NCBI GenBank assembly: GCA_963698715.1
Contig: CAVORW010000001.1
Location: 248,001 to 312,000, forward strand
Length of the DNA stretch: 64,000 nt
Reading direction: 5' to 3'
Origin: CAWHJB01 sp963698715
Lineage (GTDB): Bacteria > Chloroflexota > Anaerolineae > Anaerolineales > UBA4823
Under the pieces are notes generated by a model that saw only the letters and a list, made by a program, of their open reading frames with translations, was not told the origin of the DNA and did no database searches. Both the position numbers and the translations under genes were made by a program. Shown piece by piece: positions 8,808-21,507 of this stretch (its first letter is position 1; the number at the start of each line of letters is the position of its first letter).

Positions 8808-9182
8808 TCAACCTAATACCTTCACCAGGCTTTCCGCTGCCCGCCGCATTTCCAAAAACACCAGGCCAAGTTTAGCGCCTTCGCGGGCCAGAGCTGTCAG
8901 CACAGCTTCTTCACCAACTGCTGTCAGAATCACGAAACCATTATTGCCACGGATATACACCTGGTCTAATGTACCGCGTCCCAATTCGGTTGAGATGCGT
9001 TCACCGAGGCTGAGCATCGCAGCGGACATCGCCGAGACCCGATCTTCTTCCACATCCGCTGGAAGTGCTGAAGCCATGATCAATCCGTCAACGGAAACCA
9101 CTGCTGAAGCTTCGATATCGGGAGATGCAGCTTGCATTTCCCTCAAACGGCTGACCATCATATCTGTACGCGAGCGTGTCAT
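8808..9182 (-). CDS. Roadblock/LC7 domain protein
   Basis: 124 residues making up one Roadblock/LC7 domain, the fold of MglB, which regulates small GTPases of the MglA type, and of eukaryotic dynein light chains. Characteristic stretches are ASAVVSVDGLIMASALP and the helix with VSAMSAAMLSLGERI. No partner GTPase gene is next to it. Its ribosome site (AAAGAGG) precedes ATG 9182. It is a single gene between hairpins. The role is probably signalling or polarity through a GTPase encoded elsewhere; that is inferred from the family only. Confidence 0.85.
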   Translation of the reverse strand: MTRSRTDMMVSRLREMQAASPDIEASAVVSVDGLIMASALPADVEEDRVSAMSAAMLSLGERISTELGRGTLDQVYIRGNNGFVILTAVGEEAVLTALAREGAKLGLVFLEMRRAAESLVKVLG

Positions 9183-9433
9183 GGCAAGGCCTCTTTAGAT
9201 GTCCCAACGATTTTCTGACCAGGATACTTGTTCCCGGACTGTGGAGTTTTGGATCGGAACTAAGCACGAGTTTACCATATTCTCCGGCCTTTGACATAAA
9301 TCCTTTTTGCCCGGATAATCATTATCCTGTTTTAAAAGTGGACAGGAATTTATGGAGCGGAAGCCCTATAAATTGCTGTCAAAAATACCTTGTCTGCAGC
9401 CCTGGAAGGCATGCGCGGGCTGTTTGGTTTTTC

Positions 9434-10660
9434 CTAAGGGCTGGTTTGGGACGTAAACCGCACTTCAACGCTCATCCCGGCCCGCAGGTCGCGGGGTGGC
9501 GCATCCAGCTGAATGGTGGTTTTATATACCACATCTCCGCCCAGGATATCCGCCAGAGGTGCGATCTGAAGCACGCTGCCAGAAAGATCCAGCGCCAGTG
9601 CCTCAATGTTTATGCTAACGGACTGGCCGATCTCGACCTCAGGGATGTCACGCTCGCTCAGGTCAGTCGTCTCAACCCGCAAGTTTTCCAAATCGCTCAC
9701 CACGATCACCAGCTGCCCAGGTGTGACCCATTCATTGGCCTGGATTTCCAGGCTGGTAATTGTTCCGTCGAATGGAGCACGCAGTTCCAGATCCTTCACA
9801 GCCGATTCGGCTGCAACCAGCTGGGCCTGGGCGGTTGACTGGCGCGCTTCTGCCAGCCTGACGGCATCCGGATCAGGCCCGTTTTTCAAGATTTCATAAT
9901 CGCGCTGGGATTTGGCCAGCTGGGCTTGAGCGATCACCAGATCCGCCTCAGCCTGATTGACGTCAATTTCGCTGGCTGTGCCCACCAGGTTGTTGTACCG
10001 GCGCACCAGAGCATCGTAATCTTTCTGAGCCTGAGCGAGGCGGCTTAGTAAGCCAGCCCGTACTACATTCGTTTCCGGTTTGTTTTCGTAAGGCTGATAA
10101 TCCTCGCGGGCTTTATCGAGCTTATCGCGAGCGAGGATCATATTTGCGTAGGCTGCGTCGATGTCCACCTGCTCGGATTGCGTCTGGATATTCCTGAGAT
10201 ACTGTTCAGCGTCCCGGACAGCATCCCGATTGTCGGCGATGGTTTTCAAGGCCAAAGCCTGGCGGACATCCATATCTTTATCCAGATCGGCCAGCGCTTG
10301 TTGGGCAGAGAGCAGCTCAAATCGGGCAGCTTCGATGGAGGCTGCCAGTTTCTCGCTGCCTGCCAGGGCGATCAGCACTTGCCCGGTCTGGACGCGATCC
10401 CCCACAGCAACATTCACTGCGCTGACACTTCCCGCCATTGTAGCGGCAACCTGAGCCTGGCGCGCAGGCACGATTGTACCGGAAGCAATAACGCCAGTGC
10501 CCGTTACTGGGAAGGAGGTTTGGGATGGGGATGCGTTATTTTCCAACACGACGGTTGGCAGTGGCTCTGACGAGCTTTGCGAGAAGGCATTGCATGCCGT
10601 CAGGAGTAAACCAACACATAATATCTGGATAAGCTTTTTCGCCAGCGGTTTGGATTTCAT
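9434..10660 (-). CDS. HlyD/MacA-type efflux adaptor lipoprotein
   Basis: 408 residues. The start at ATG 10660 is chosen over an upstream in-frame codon because AGGAGG precedes it. A lipoprotein signal peptide ends at the lipobox LLLTAC (Cys23). Then follow a beta-barrel/lipoyl-like half (VAATMAGSVSAVNVAVGDRV), a long coiled-coil hairpin (about residues 110-260), the second lipoyl half (LRAPFDGTITSLEI) and a beta-barrel. This is the adaptor of an ABC efflux system and is the last gene of the tetR operon, next to its ATPase gene. In a bacterium with one membrane it would assist the permeases rather than bridge to an outer membrane. Confidence 0.88.
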   Translation of the reverse strand: MKSKPLAKKLIQILCVGLLLTACNAFSQSSSEPLPTVVLENNASPSQTSFPVTGTGVIASGTIVPARQAQVAATMAGSVSAVNVAVGDRVQTGQVLIALAGSEKLAASIEAARFELLSAQQALADLDKDMDVRQALALKTIADNRDAVRDAEQYLRNIQTQSEQVDIDAAYANMILARDKLDKAREDYQPYENKPETNVVRAGLLSRLAQAQKDYDALVRRYNNLVGTASEIDVNQAEADLVIAQAQLAKSQRDYEILKNGPDPDAVRLAEARQSTAQAQLVAAESAVKDLELRAPFDGTITSLEIQANEWVTPGQLVIVVSDLENLRVETTDLSERDIPEVEIGQSVSINIEALALDLSGSVLQIAPLADILGGDVVYKTTIQLDAPPRDLRAGMSVEVRFTSQTSP

Positions 10661-10661
10661 G

Positions 10662-11366
10662 CTAGCCTCCTGCAGCCACCAGCTCCGCCTCATGGTTTTC
10701 TGCGATCATGCCGTCTTGCAAGGTGATGATCCGCCGGGCATATTGAATCACGCGCGGATCGTGGGTAGCAAATATAAAAGTGACCCCGGTTTCCTGGTTT
10801 AATCTTGTCATCGTTTCCATCACCTGCTGGCCATTCACCGTATCAAGATTGGCAGTTGGCTCATCCGCCAGGATCAGCGATGGTCTTGTGGCCAGAGCCC
10901 GGGCGATCGCCACCCGCTGCTGCTGACCTCCGCTCAATTGATCCGGACGGTGATGGGATCGATCCTTCAAATCTACCGACTCAAGCAGAGTATTGACCCT
11001 TTCCCGGCGCGCGGCTGGGCTCTGCCCGATCAGCAGCAGCGGCAGCTCAATATTTTCATAAGCCGTCAGGGTTGGGATCAGAGCGAAGAATTGAAATACA
11101 AAACCTATCGTACCCCGACGGATGTCGGCCCGCTGGTTGCGGTTAAGCTTGCTGACGTCATGGCCGTTGACATAGACCAGCCCGCTCGTCGGTTGGTCAA
11201 GGCACCCGATGAGCTGCAGCAGGGTGGTCTTGCCCGAACCCGAGGGTCCAACCAGGGCGGTAAACTCACCGCTTTCGATCGTGCAGCTTACTCCTCGTAA
11301 GGCATGGGTCTCTACTTTGCCAATTTTATAAGTACGGGTTACATTTTCAATCTTTGTGACTTCCAT
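10662..11366 (-). CDS. ABC transporter ATP-binding protein (MacB/LolD type)
   Basis: 234 residues from ATG 11366, which has GAGGAGA upstream. Walker A GPSGSGKTT is at about 40-48, signature LSGGQ at 144-148 and Walker B LILADE at 164-169, followed by the H-loop (FATHD). The sequence type, with a helix between Walker A and signature rich in RADIRRGTIGFVFQ, is that of the MacB/LolD/FtsE group, which works with FtsX-like permeases. Both matching permeases are upstream in the same operon. A gap of 128 bases with a hairpin separates it from the second permease gene. Confidence 0.93.
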   Translation of the reverse strand: MEVTKIENVTRTYKIGKVETHALRGVSCTIESGEFTALVGPSGSGKTTLLQLIGCLDQPTSGLVYVNGHDVSKLNRNQRADIRRGTIGFVFQFFALIPTLTAYENIELPLLLIGQSPAARRERVNTLLESVDLKDRSHHRPDQLSGGQQQRVAIARALATRPSLILADEPTANLDTVNGQQVMETMTRLNQETGVTFIFATHDPRVIQYARRIITLQDGMIAENHEAELVAAGG

Positions 11367-11453
11367 GATGTTCTCCTCGGACATGTGTAGTCCGATCGAT
11401 GTTTGGATTGTTGTAGATTCGCATTTACAAGTTGTTTTCAATACATACAGAAG

Positions 11454-11482
11454 TTACGCAGTATCTTACGCCAACTGCGTAA
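11454..11482. promoter_or_regulatory. Hairpin inside the efflux operon
   Basis: TTACGCAGT (11454-11462) pairs with ACTGCGTAA (11474-11482). It lies in the largest gap of the operon, between the second permease and the ATPase. There is no T-run, so it may act on RNA processing or stability rather than termination. Confidence 0.4.
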
Positions 11483-11494
11483 GTCCTAAATTAA

Positions 11495-12712
11495 TTATTG
11501 CCCGGCATGCAGAGCATTGACCGGTTCGAGACGAGCAGCCAGCATCGCAGGATACAGCGCTGCCAGCAGCGAAACGATGAAGGCCATTATCGCCAGGGTA
11601 ATCGTATCGTTGAGGGTCAGTTGAGAATAGATCGTATCGCCCAACATAATGCCGGTGACGCCCATATTGCCAATGAAAAATCCCTGGGTTGAGCCGTAGT
11701 AAACCATTAATCCACCCAGCACCAAACCAATCAGGATTCCGCCCACGGCAATAAAACCGGATTCTGCAAAGAACATTAGCATGATTTGGCGGCTTTTCAT
11801 GCCGATGGCCGCCAGTATACCGATCTCTCGGGTGCGCTCAAAAACTGCCATGACCAGGGTATTGACAATCACAGTGGCTGTAATCGCCAGCACGATCAGG
11901 TAAAGTACCATCATATACGCGCCCGCAAACTGCTCTGTCTGGATAATGATTTCGTTGGCTTGGGTCCAGGTAACGATTTGATAGTTTGAACCCTGCAAGG
12001 CTGCTACGATTGCCTGGGTCTGGTCGCGATTGTTCAGCAGTACGAAAATGCTGCTGGCGTGGTTTTCAGCGATCGTCATCGCCTGGGCTTTGGCGATTGG
12101 CATGAGGATATTGAATTCATCATACGCTGGCGTGCGGGTTGAGTATATGCCGCGAATGATGAAAGGTTGTTCATCCACATCGCCATTCGAAGTATTGGCC
12201 AGCAGATTGATTTGATCCCCGGCCTTCAAGTTGAGCTTATCTGCCAGTGCCAGGCCGATTAACACACCCTGGCGATCATCGGCGGTCAGAAAGTCCCCAC
12301 TGACCAATCCTTCTTGGAAGGGGGCGTTGGCCTCCGAAGGTGGATCGATCCCCACAAGTTTTACGCCCGCCGAATCATCACCCGCGGTGATGATTCCACT
12401 GGCAAACAAACGCGGTGTGGCTACCTGGACATCCTTGATGGATGCAATTTGAGCAGCAACCCCATCCGGATTTTCGATCAGGCCCTCCCAGGCGAGGCTG
12501 GCCTTATCCTGGTCATAAGATTTCGCCAGCACCTGGAAATGGCCGCTCTGGAGCTTGATCGTGGAAACCACGGCAGCGTCCATCTCTCCCCGGATCACAG
12601 AGGCCATCAAAAGCAGCAAGGACAAGCCTATCCCCAACGCCAGGGCAGAAAAGAAGGAACGGCGTTTGTTACGACCTAAATCACGATACGCCATTTTAAT
12701 TAAGGTTAACAT
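11495..12712 (-). CDS. ABC transporter permease (FtsX/MacB family), second copy
   Basis: 405 residues with the MacB-type layout: one N-terminal membrane helix (about 20-40), a large extracytoplasmic MacB-like core domain (about 45-255), then three membrane helices at the C-terminus. The stretch AVFERTREIGILAAIGMKSRQI after the second helix is the conserved FtsX-domain cytoplasmic loop. ATG 12712 is preceded by GAGGTAA that begins within the stop of the upstream permease. It probably forms a heterodimer with that permease. Confidence 0.9.
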   Translation of the reverse strand: MLTLIKMAYRDLGRNKRRSFFSALALGIGLSLLLLMASVIRGEMDAAVVSTIKLQSGHFQVLAKSYDQDKASLAWEGLIENPDGVAAQIASIKDVQVATPRLFASGIITAGDDSAGVKLVGIDPPSEANAPFQEGLVSGDFLTADDRQGVLIGLALADKLNLKAGDQINLLANTSNGDVDEQPFIIRGIYSTRTPAYDEFNILMPIAKAQAMTIAENHASSIFVLLNNRDQTQAIVAALQGSNYQIVTWTQANEIIIQTEQFAGAYMMVLYLIVLAITATVIVNTLVMAVFERTREIGILAAIGMKSRQIMLMFFAESGFIAVGGILIGLVLGGLMVYYGSTQGFFIGNMGVTGIMLGDTIYSQLTLNDTITLAIMAFIVSLLAALYPAMLAARLEPVNALHAGQ

Positions 12713-12720
12713 TGTTTACC

Positions 12721-13950
12721 TCATACATAATGCAAAGCTTCGGCAGGTTCGCGCAGAGAAGCTTCGCGAGCCGGGATGAGTGTGGCCAGAGTGGCAATTA
12801 TGGCAACAGTCAGGGCTCGTCCGAGCAGCTTGTCTAACCCCAGGGTTGGGTAAACGCGGCCAGTAATCAAGGCGGTATACTCTGTCAAAGTAGAAAATTG
12901 ACTATAGTCGAATCCAACCCTGGCCAGCGTGCTGTTGATCGCCAGGCCCAGCAGGATCCCCGCGGCTACACCAAGCAATCCCATCATGGTTCCCTCAAGG
13001 ATGAAGAGCATTCCAATATTGCGGGGTTTCAGTCCCATTGCGCCCAGCAGACCGATCTCACGGGTCCGCTCGTAAATGGCCATCAGCAGCAAATTCAGAA
13101 TCCCTATCCCGGCGATCAACATGATGATGACCGAGAAAATATTCATCACACCGCCTTTGGTGCTAAGGGCCGATTCCAGCTCTGGAAAGTTGGTTTGCCA
13201 GGAGGTGATTTCATCACCTGCCAGGCTGTTTCGCAAGGCGCTTATCACCGCAGCTTCTTGCCCAATCTGCTTGAGGGAGACGATCACTTCCGTTGATTGG
13301 CCGTTTAAGCCATATAGCGATTGGGCTTCTGCCAGCGAGATGTACAGGGTCCGTTTCTCAATTTCGGGCATCCCGACGTCATAAACCCCTGCAACGGCCA
13401 TGGTTCGCTGGCGCATCTGCTCGTGGGTCGCGCGGCCCGCCAGGGTGATGCGATCGCCGACCTGAATACCCATGGCATCGGCCAACCCCTGTCCGATAAA
13501 GATCAGGTCTTGATCCGCAGCGGTCAGATAGCGTCCAGCAGATACATTTTCGGCGACCAGGCTGACAGGCAGTTCCTCTTCGGGCTCAATCCCGATAATG
13601 CTTACCGGGAAGGCTCCTTCTCGATTGGTTGCCAGTCCGCTGGTACTGATCCGGCGTGAGGCAGCCAGGACTTGCGGTTGAGCCAGAGCGGCTTCTACCG
13701 CAGCCTGGGCGCTCGGGAGTGGGAGCAGCGGGGATTTATCCGCCTTCTCGCTGTAACCGGCTGCGTGGATCTGGACGTTGCCTCCCAGCACTTTGATGGC
13801 ATTGGCATAAATAGCCTGTTCGAAACCAGCTACAAAACCATCGTAGAACATCATCAATGCCAGGACCATGGCGATGGCAAAGATGACAATCGCAGTCCGG
13901 CGGCGGTGCCGCCACAGGTTCCGCCATGCCAGGCGCAGATAGAGCCTCAT
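12721..13950 (-). CDS. ABC transporter permease (FtsX/MacB family), first copy
   Basis: 409 residues from ATG 13950, chosen because AAAGGA lies upstream and the protein then begins MRLYLRLAWRNLWRHRRR like its family. A longer open frame to 14055 would overlap tetR and adds residues without family similarity. Layout as in the neighbour: one N-terminal helix, a MacB-type core domain, three C-terminal helices, with the loop IYERTREIGLLGAMGLKPRN. It forms a pair with the next permease, and the ATPase and adaptor of the same operon complete an efflux or lipid-extraction system of unknown substrate. Confidence 0.9.
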   Translation of the reverse strand: MRLYLRLAWRNLWRHRRRTAIVIFAIAMVLALMMFYDGFVAGFEQAIYANAIKVLGGNVQIHAAGYSEKADKSPLLPLPSAQAAVEAALAQPQVLAASRRISTSGLATNREGAFPVSIIGIEPEEELPVSLVAENVSAGRYLTAADQDLIFIGQGLADAMGIQVGDRITLAGRATHEQMRQRTMAVAGVYDVGMPEIEKRTLYISLAEAQSLYGLNGQSTEVIVSLKQIGQEAAVISALRNSLAGDEITSWQTNFPELESALSTKGGVMNIFSVIIMLIAGIGILNLLLMAIYERTREIGLLGAMGLKPRNIGMLFILEGTMMGLLGVAAGILLGLAINSTLARVGFDYSQFSTLTEYTALITGRVYPTLGLDKLLGRALTVAIIATLATLIPAREASLREPAEALHYV

Positions 13951-14009
13951 ATTCAATATTCCTTTCCGCCGTGAAACTTCTTGCGGGAAAGGGGGGGCTT
14001 TAGGAGTAG

Positions 14010-14720
14010 CTACCCAGCTGTCTGTGGAATGGATTTTTCCTGTTTGTTCACCCATGTTTCAATCGTCTCCCTATCCATAAGCATTAGAGAACCTGGGGGA
14101 GTCCCCAGAATTCTTTCAAGTGCATCTGTATATGCTGCAACCTTGATGGTTATTTGCTGCAGATCGTCAGGGCAGGGCTCGGAAAATAATACCCGATCGA
14201 TGAACGCTTCGCCGAGACCCTGCATGGTGGCCAGGATGATCTCGCCCATCTGGCCCGGATAAGGTGTGTTAAATACACCTTCTCGAATACCTTGTTCGAC
14301 AATGGCTGTAAAGATTGGGGCAGTCTGTTTGACCAGACCAGACTGAACTTTTTGACGGACAATTGCATTATCGTCTGCATACCAGACACGCATCAGAGCC
14401 AGGATATAGTCTTTGCGCGCGGTTTTCCAGCGCGCCGAAGTGTCAATTAACTGCTGCAATTTCACCAGGGCTGATAGCTCCGGGTCCTCAACAATCGGCG
14501 CCAGGAGTTGTTCCGCTTCCTGCTTCATGTGCTCGATTAATGCTTCTAGCAAGTGCTGCTTCGAGTCGAAATAATGATAGAACGCGCCTTTAGATATTTG
14601 GACCTGGTCGAGTATATCCTGGATCGTCATTTGCTCGTAACCCTTGGTATAAACCAGCCGCTGAGTCACAGCAATAATTTCGTTACGCCTTTCGGCATAA
14701 TCTTTGACGATGCGTGTCAT
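14010..14720 (-). CDS. TetR/AcrR-family repressor of the efflux operon
   Basis: 236 residues. ATG 14720 is preferred because AAGGTGAAAGG lies upstream and the protein then starts, as usual for the family, a few residues before the DNA-binding helices (IIAVTQRLVYTKGYEQMTI, with recognition helix in SKGAFYHYFDSK). The remaining helices form the ligand pocket. It is the first gene of the operon. A perfect palindrome sits just downstream of its own promoter (14751-14775), so it very likely represses itself and the efflux genes until a ligand binds. Confidence 0.92.
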   Translation of the reverse strand: MTRIVKDYAERRNEIIAVTQRLVYTKGYEQMTIQDILDQVQISKGAFYHYFDSKQHLLEALIEHMKQEAEQLLAPIVEDPELSALVKLQQLIDTSARWKTARKDYILALMRVWYADDNAIVRQKVQSGLVKQTAPIFTAIVEQGIREGVFNTPYPGQMGEIILATMQGLGEAFIDRVLFSEPCPDDLQQITIKVAAYTDALERILGTPPGSLMLMDRETIETWVNKQEKSIPQTAG

Positions 14721-14750
14721 GATCTGCCTTTCACCTTGAGAAATCCTGCC

Positions 14751-14775
14751 CAACAGACCGACCGTCGGTCTGTTG
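14751..14775. promoter_or_regulatory. TetR-type operator
   Basis: Two perfect 11-bp arms (CAACAGACCGA and its complement) around a 3-base centre. It lies 9 bases after the -10 box of the minus-strand promoter and about 30 bases before tetR, so a bound dimer would block the start of transcription. Confidence 0.85.
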
Positions 14776-14784
14776 TATAAAACT

Positions 14785-14812
14785 AGTATACTGGATTCCA
14801 CGCCCGTGTCAA
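14785..14812 (-). promoter_or_regulatory. Promoter of the tetR-efflux operon
   Basis: On the minus strand: perfect TTGACA (14807-14812), a 16-base spacer, and TATACT (14785-14790). The operator follows directly. Confidence 0.8.
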
Positions 14813-14983
14813 TCCTGATGGCGGGTTAAGTGCACATGATGCAGTTATTTGGCTCGGAATTATTTTAGGGTTTTTGGGAATCGCTGGGGTATGGATGTGG
14901 TGGTGTCAATTTCGCTGAAAAATAACATTGTGCTGTGTACATGTTGACCGGGCCGGTTCTCCATGTTAAACTAAGAGATTGTC

Positions 14984-15697
14984 ATGAATAACAGGCTATT
15001 CTTTGCTTTAATCTTCTTAACTGGGCTGTTTTGGATGGTTCCATCGCCCAATGCCCTGGCTCAGGAAGGGCTGCCCACGCCAGGGCCGGACGCAGGGACG
15101 GTTACGCCAACCAGTACACCGGAGCTTCCCCAAATCACATCACCTGTGGGCGGGCAGGCTCTGCAAGGCAGTCTTCCAATTGAAGGCCATATCCCGGCTG
15201 CCGGTTTTGCGGGTGCTGAACTGTCCTTTGCATACCAGGTAAATGCTCCCCAGACATGGTTCCTGATTGCCGAGCTGATCCAGATCCCGGATAATCCGGT
15301 TTTAGCTCAGTGGGACACCACCACCATCACCGATGGGACATATTCTTTACGGTTGGTGGTCACTCAAGTAGATGGCAGCCGTTCAAGCACCATCGTTACA
15401 GGATTGAGAGTTCGCAATTACAGCCCGGTGGAGACAATTACACCGACCCCTGTCACGCCAACTGCCACACCAGAGCCGGGTGACACGCCGCTGCCCAGTG
15501 CGACGTCCACTCCTACGATCACACCGGTCCCGCTGACCCCAACGCCTCTCCCGCCCAATCCGGCTCAGATCAACCAGTTGGACATATTGATCAACATGGG
15601 CAAGGGCGCGCTGGTGATCGTTGGGTTTTTGAGCCTGTTGGGTCTTTACCAGGCGATTATGACCTACCTCCGTAACCGCGGCCGACCGCACTCTTAA
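14984..15697 (+). CDS. Secreted protein with Thr/Pro-rich linker and C-terminal membrane helix
   Basis: 237 residues: a signal peptide (1-26, ending NALAQ), an Ig-like beta-rich domain (about 48-145, ITSPVGGQALQGSLPIEG to GLRVRNY), a Thr/Pro linker of the TPTPVTPTATPEP type, then one membrane helix (about 205-226) and a short basic tail. It is a surface-anchored protein of unknown function. A possible promoter (TTGACC at 14944, TAAACT at 14967) puts the transcript start only a few bases before ATG 14984, and no clear ribosome site is seen. It lies 9 bases upstream of pth. Confidence 0.7.
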   Translation: MNNRLFFALIFLTGLFWMVPSPNALAQEGLPTPGPDAGTVTPTSTPELPQITSPVGGQALQGSLPIEGHIPAAGFAGAELSFAYQVNAPQTWFLIAELIQIPDNPVLAQWDTTTITDGTYSLRLVVTQVDGSRSSTIVTGLRVRNYSPVETITPTPVTPTATPEPGDTPLPSATSTPTITPVPLTPTPLPPNPAQINQLDILINMGKGALVIVGFLSLLGLYQAIMTYLRNRGRPHS

Positions 15698-15706
15698 TGG
15701 GAATGC

Positions 15707-16319
15707 ATGATATTTAAAGCGCTTTTTAAGCCAGATGAACCCAAAGTTCCTTTTCTGATCATCGGACTGGGCAACCCGGGCCGGCAGTATCAGCACACGC
15801 GCCATAATGTCGGATTTATGATCGTGAACCGGCTGGCGGAACGAGTGGGGGTATCCTTTACACGCCTGGAGTCGAAAGCACTGGTCACCAAGGGTGACTT
15901 CGAGTCCCACCGGTTGGTGCTGGCCAAGCCACAAACTTTTATGAATCTCTCGGGGCAGGCGGTTGGAGCCCTGGTGAATTTCTACAAGGTGCCGCTGGGG
16001 CAAATATTGGTCGTATATGATGACGCCGACCTGCCCTTGGGGACCCTGCGCATGCGCCCGGGTGGTGGATCGGCGGGCCAGAAGGGGATGGCTTCAATTT
16101 TGGAACGCCTGGGCACTCAGGATGTGCCCCGCCTGCGATTTGGGATCGACCGGCCGCCCGGCAGGATGCCAGCATCAGCTTACGTCTTGCAGGATTTTAG
16201 CAAAACTGACCTTGAACAGTTACCTGGATTGCTGGATCGAAGCGTGGACGCAATCCAGGCGTTTGTCAGCGATGGATTGGAATCGGCCATGAACCAATAC
16301 AATGGGCAGGGGATCTCGA

Positions 16320-16330
<11 letters not shown>
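15707..16330 (+). CDS. pth: Peptidyl-tRNA hydrolase
   Basis: 207 residues; releases tRNA from peptidyl-tRNA that drops off the ribosome. The conserved LGNPG (Asn23), TRHNVGF (catalytic His33), KPQTFMNLSGQAV and YDDADLPLGTLRMRPGGG segments are present. There are about 14 extra residues at the N-terminus compared with E. coli. The gene overlaps the start of mfd by 11 bases, so the two are translationally coupled, an arrangement also common in Firmicutes. Confidence 0.96.
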
Positions 16331-19802
<3,472 letters not shown>

Positions 19803-20562
19803 ACGGATTTTTGACCTGCTGGCTGCCGGGCTGGGATTGGTGCTGATTTCTCCGCTGCTGCTGATCCTGGCGCTGCTGGTGAGACTGTTCCATGGCGCGC
19901 CGGTCTTATTTCGGCAGCAGCGACCAGGATTTCGCGGGGCGCCCTTCAAGCTGTACAAATTTCGAACCATGACGGATGAACGCGATCAGCAGGGCCAGCT
20001 GCTGCCGGATGGAAAACGCCTGACTCGTTTGGGACGCGCCCTGCGGGCTACCAGCCTGGATGAGCTGCCTGAGTTGGTCAATGTCCTGCGCGGCGAAATG
20101 AGCTGGGTGGGACCCCGTCCGCTGCTGATGCAGTATCTGGCCCGTTACAATCCTGAGCAGACCCGCCGCCATGATGTGCTTCCTGGGATTACGGGCTGGG
20201 CACAAATAAACGGTCGCAATGCCCTGACCTGGGAAGATAAATTCCGCCTGGATGTCTGGTATGTCGATCACTGGTCTTTCTGGCTGGATTTGAAAATCAT
20301 CGCCCTGACCCTGTTGAAAGTTGTGCGCCGGGAAGGCATTAGCCAGCCGGGTTACGTCTCGGCCGAAGAGTTTATGGGTTCGGAACCTTCAATCCCTGCC
20401 AGCCAGAAGGATGCCTCACCCTGATGGATCTGCCACCCGTAATTTTGATGCCGATCAGGTATCTGGTTTATAAGGAACTGTTTGGCTGGCAGTCCATTTT
20501 AGGCACCCTGATGGCGGCTCTTTAGAAATTACTGGGGTAGGGATACTGTTTTTAGTGTGAAG

Positions 20563-20568
20563 TATAAT
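20563..20568 (+). promoter_or_regulatory. -10 box before the E1 alpha gene
   Basis: A perfect TATAAT, 10 bases before ATG 20579, with no good -35 hexamer. If used, the transcript would be leaderless or nearly so. It overlaps the alternative upstream ATG 20567, which argues for the start at 20579. Confidence 0.5.
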
Positions 20569-20578
20569 GGGCGTACCT

Positions 20579-21505
20579 ATGCCTGATTCACTTGAACACT
20601 TTCGCCAGCTCTATCGCATCCGTTGTTTTGATGAAACAGTTTTGGAGAATTTCGGGCGCGGTATTTTCTACGGGACGACCCACACTTACCTCGGACAGGA
20701 AGCCAATGCAGTTGGAGTGCTCACCCAGCTGGTTGGATCGGATATTGTCTTCAGCAACCATCGCTGTCACGGCCATTTCCTGGCATATGGGGGTGACCCT
20801 TTTGCACTGTTCGCTGAACTGATGGGCAAACCGCAAGGAGTTTGCGGTGGTCGAGGCGGCTCGCAGCATTTACAGTGGCAGAATTTTTACTCCAATGGCG
20901 TGCAAGGTGGAATCGTCCCGGTTGCTACCGGGATGGCTCTGGCTGAAAAGATCCGCGGCAGCCAGGCCGTTGTGGTTGTTTTCTTGGGAGATGGCACGCT
21001 GGGAGAAGGTGTGATTTATGAGGCACTGAACCTGGCGGGGTTATGGTCTTTGCCAGTTTTATACGTGCTGGAAAACAACCGGATCGCTCAAACCACTCCC
21101 GTCGAGCTGGCGGTTGCCGGCGAGATGGGGGCCCGCTTCCAGGCGTTTGGCTTGCCGGTGGATGAGCTGGATTCTAGCGATGTAGAAGAAATTGCCGCGG
21201 TTGCAAGACGCTCGATTGCCCAGGTTCGCCAGCAGCTGCGGCCGAGAGGCTTAATCCTGCACACGGCCCGGTTTGGACCGCATTCGAAGGGCGATGACAC
21301 CCGCATGCAGCAGGAAGTTGACCGTTTGCGAGCGACCCGCGATCCGGTCGCGATACAGGCCACGCGATTGGATGAGGATCAGCGGCAGCGAGTCAAACAG
21401 GAGGTCCAGCTTGAGATTGGACAGGCATTTCAGCGAGGCCTGGAGGCCCCGCCTTATCCAATGCCTGAAGAATCTCGGCTTGCAGCAGGTGGGGGGAATG
21501 GATAG
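20579..21505 (+). CDS. 2-Oxoacid dehydrogenase E1 component, alpha subunit
   Basis: 308 residues. Thiamine-diphosphate enzyme subunit of the PdhA/AcoA type: the cofactor-binding motif starts GDG (137-139) and ends NN (166-167), and the substrate-site stretch FSNHRCHGHFLAYG is present. The protein is shorter than full PdhA, closer to AcoA-type E1 alpha. The next gene, 2 bases after its stop, is the matching beta subunit, and the third carries a lipoyl domain, so the lipoyl substrate is probably that protein. Which 2-oxoacid is used (pyruvate or another) cannot be told. The usual dedicated E2 acyltransferase core and E3 are not next to it. Confidence 0.9.
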   Translation: MPDSLEHFRQLYRIRCFDETVLENFGRGIFYGTTHTYLGQEANAVGVLTQLVGSDIVFSNHRCHGHFLAYGGDPFALFAELMGKPQGVCGGRGGSQHLQWQNFYSNGVQGGIVPVATGMALAEKIRGSQAVVVVFLGDGTLGEGVIYEALNLAGLWSLPVLYVLENNRIAQTTPVELAVAGEMGARFQAFGLPVDELDSSDVEEIAAVARRSIAQVRQQLRPRGLILHTARFGPHSKGDDTRMQQEVDRLRATRDPVAIQATRLDEDQRQRVKQEVQLEIGQAFQRGLEAPPYPMPEESRLAAGGGNG

Positions 21506-21507
21506 CG

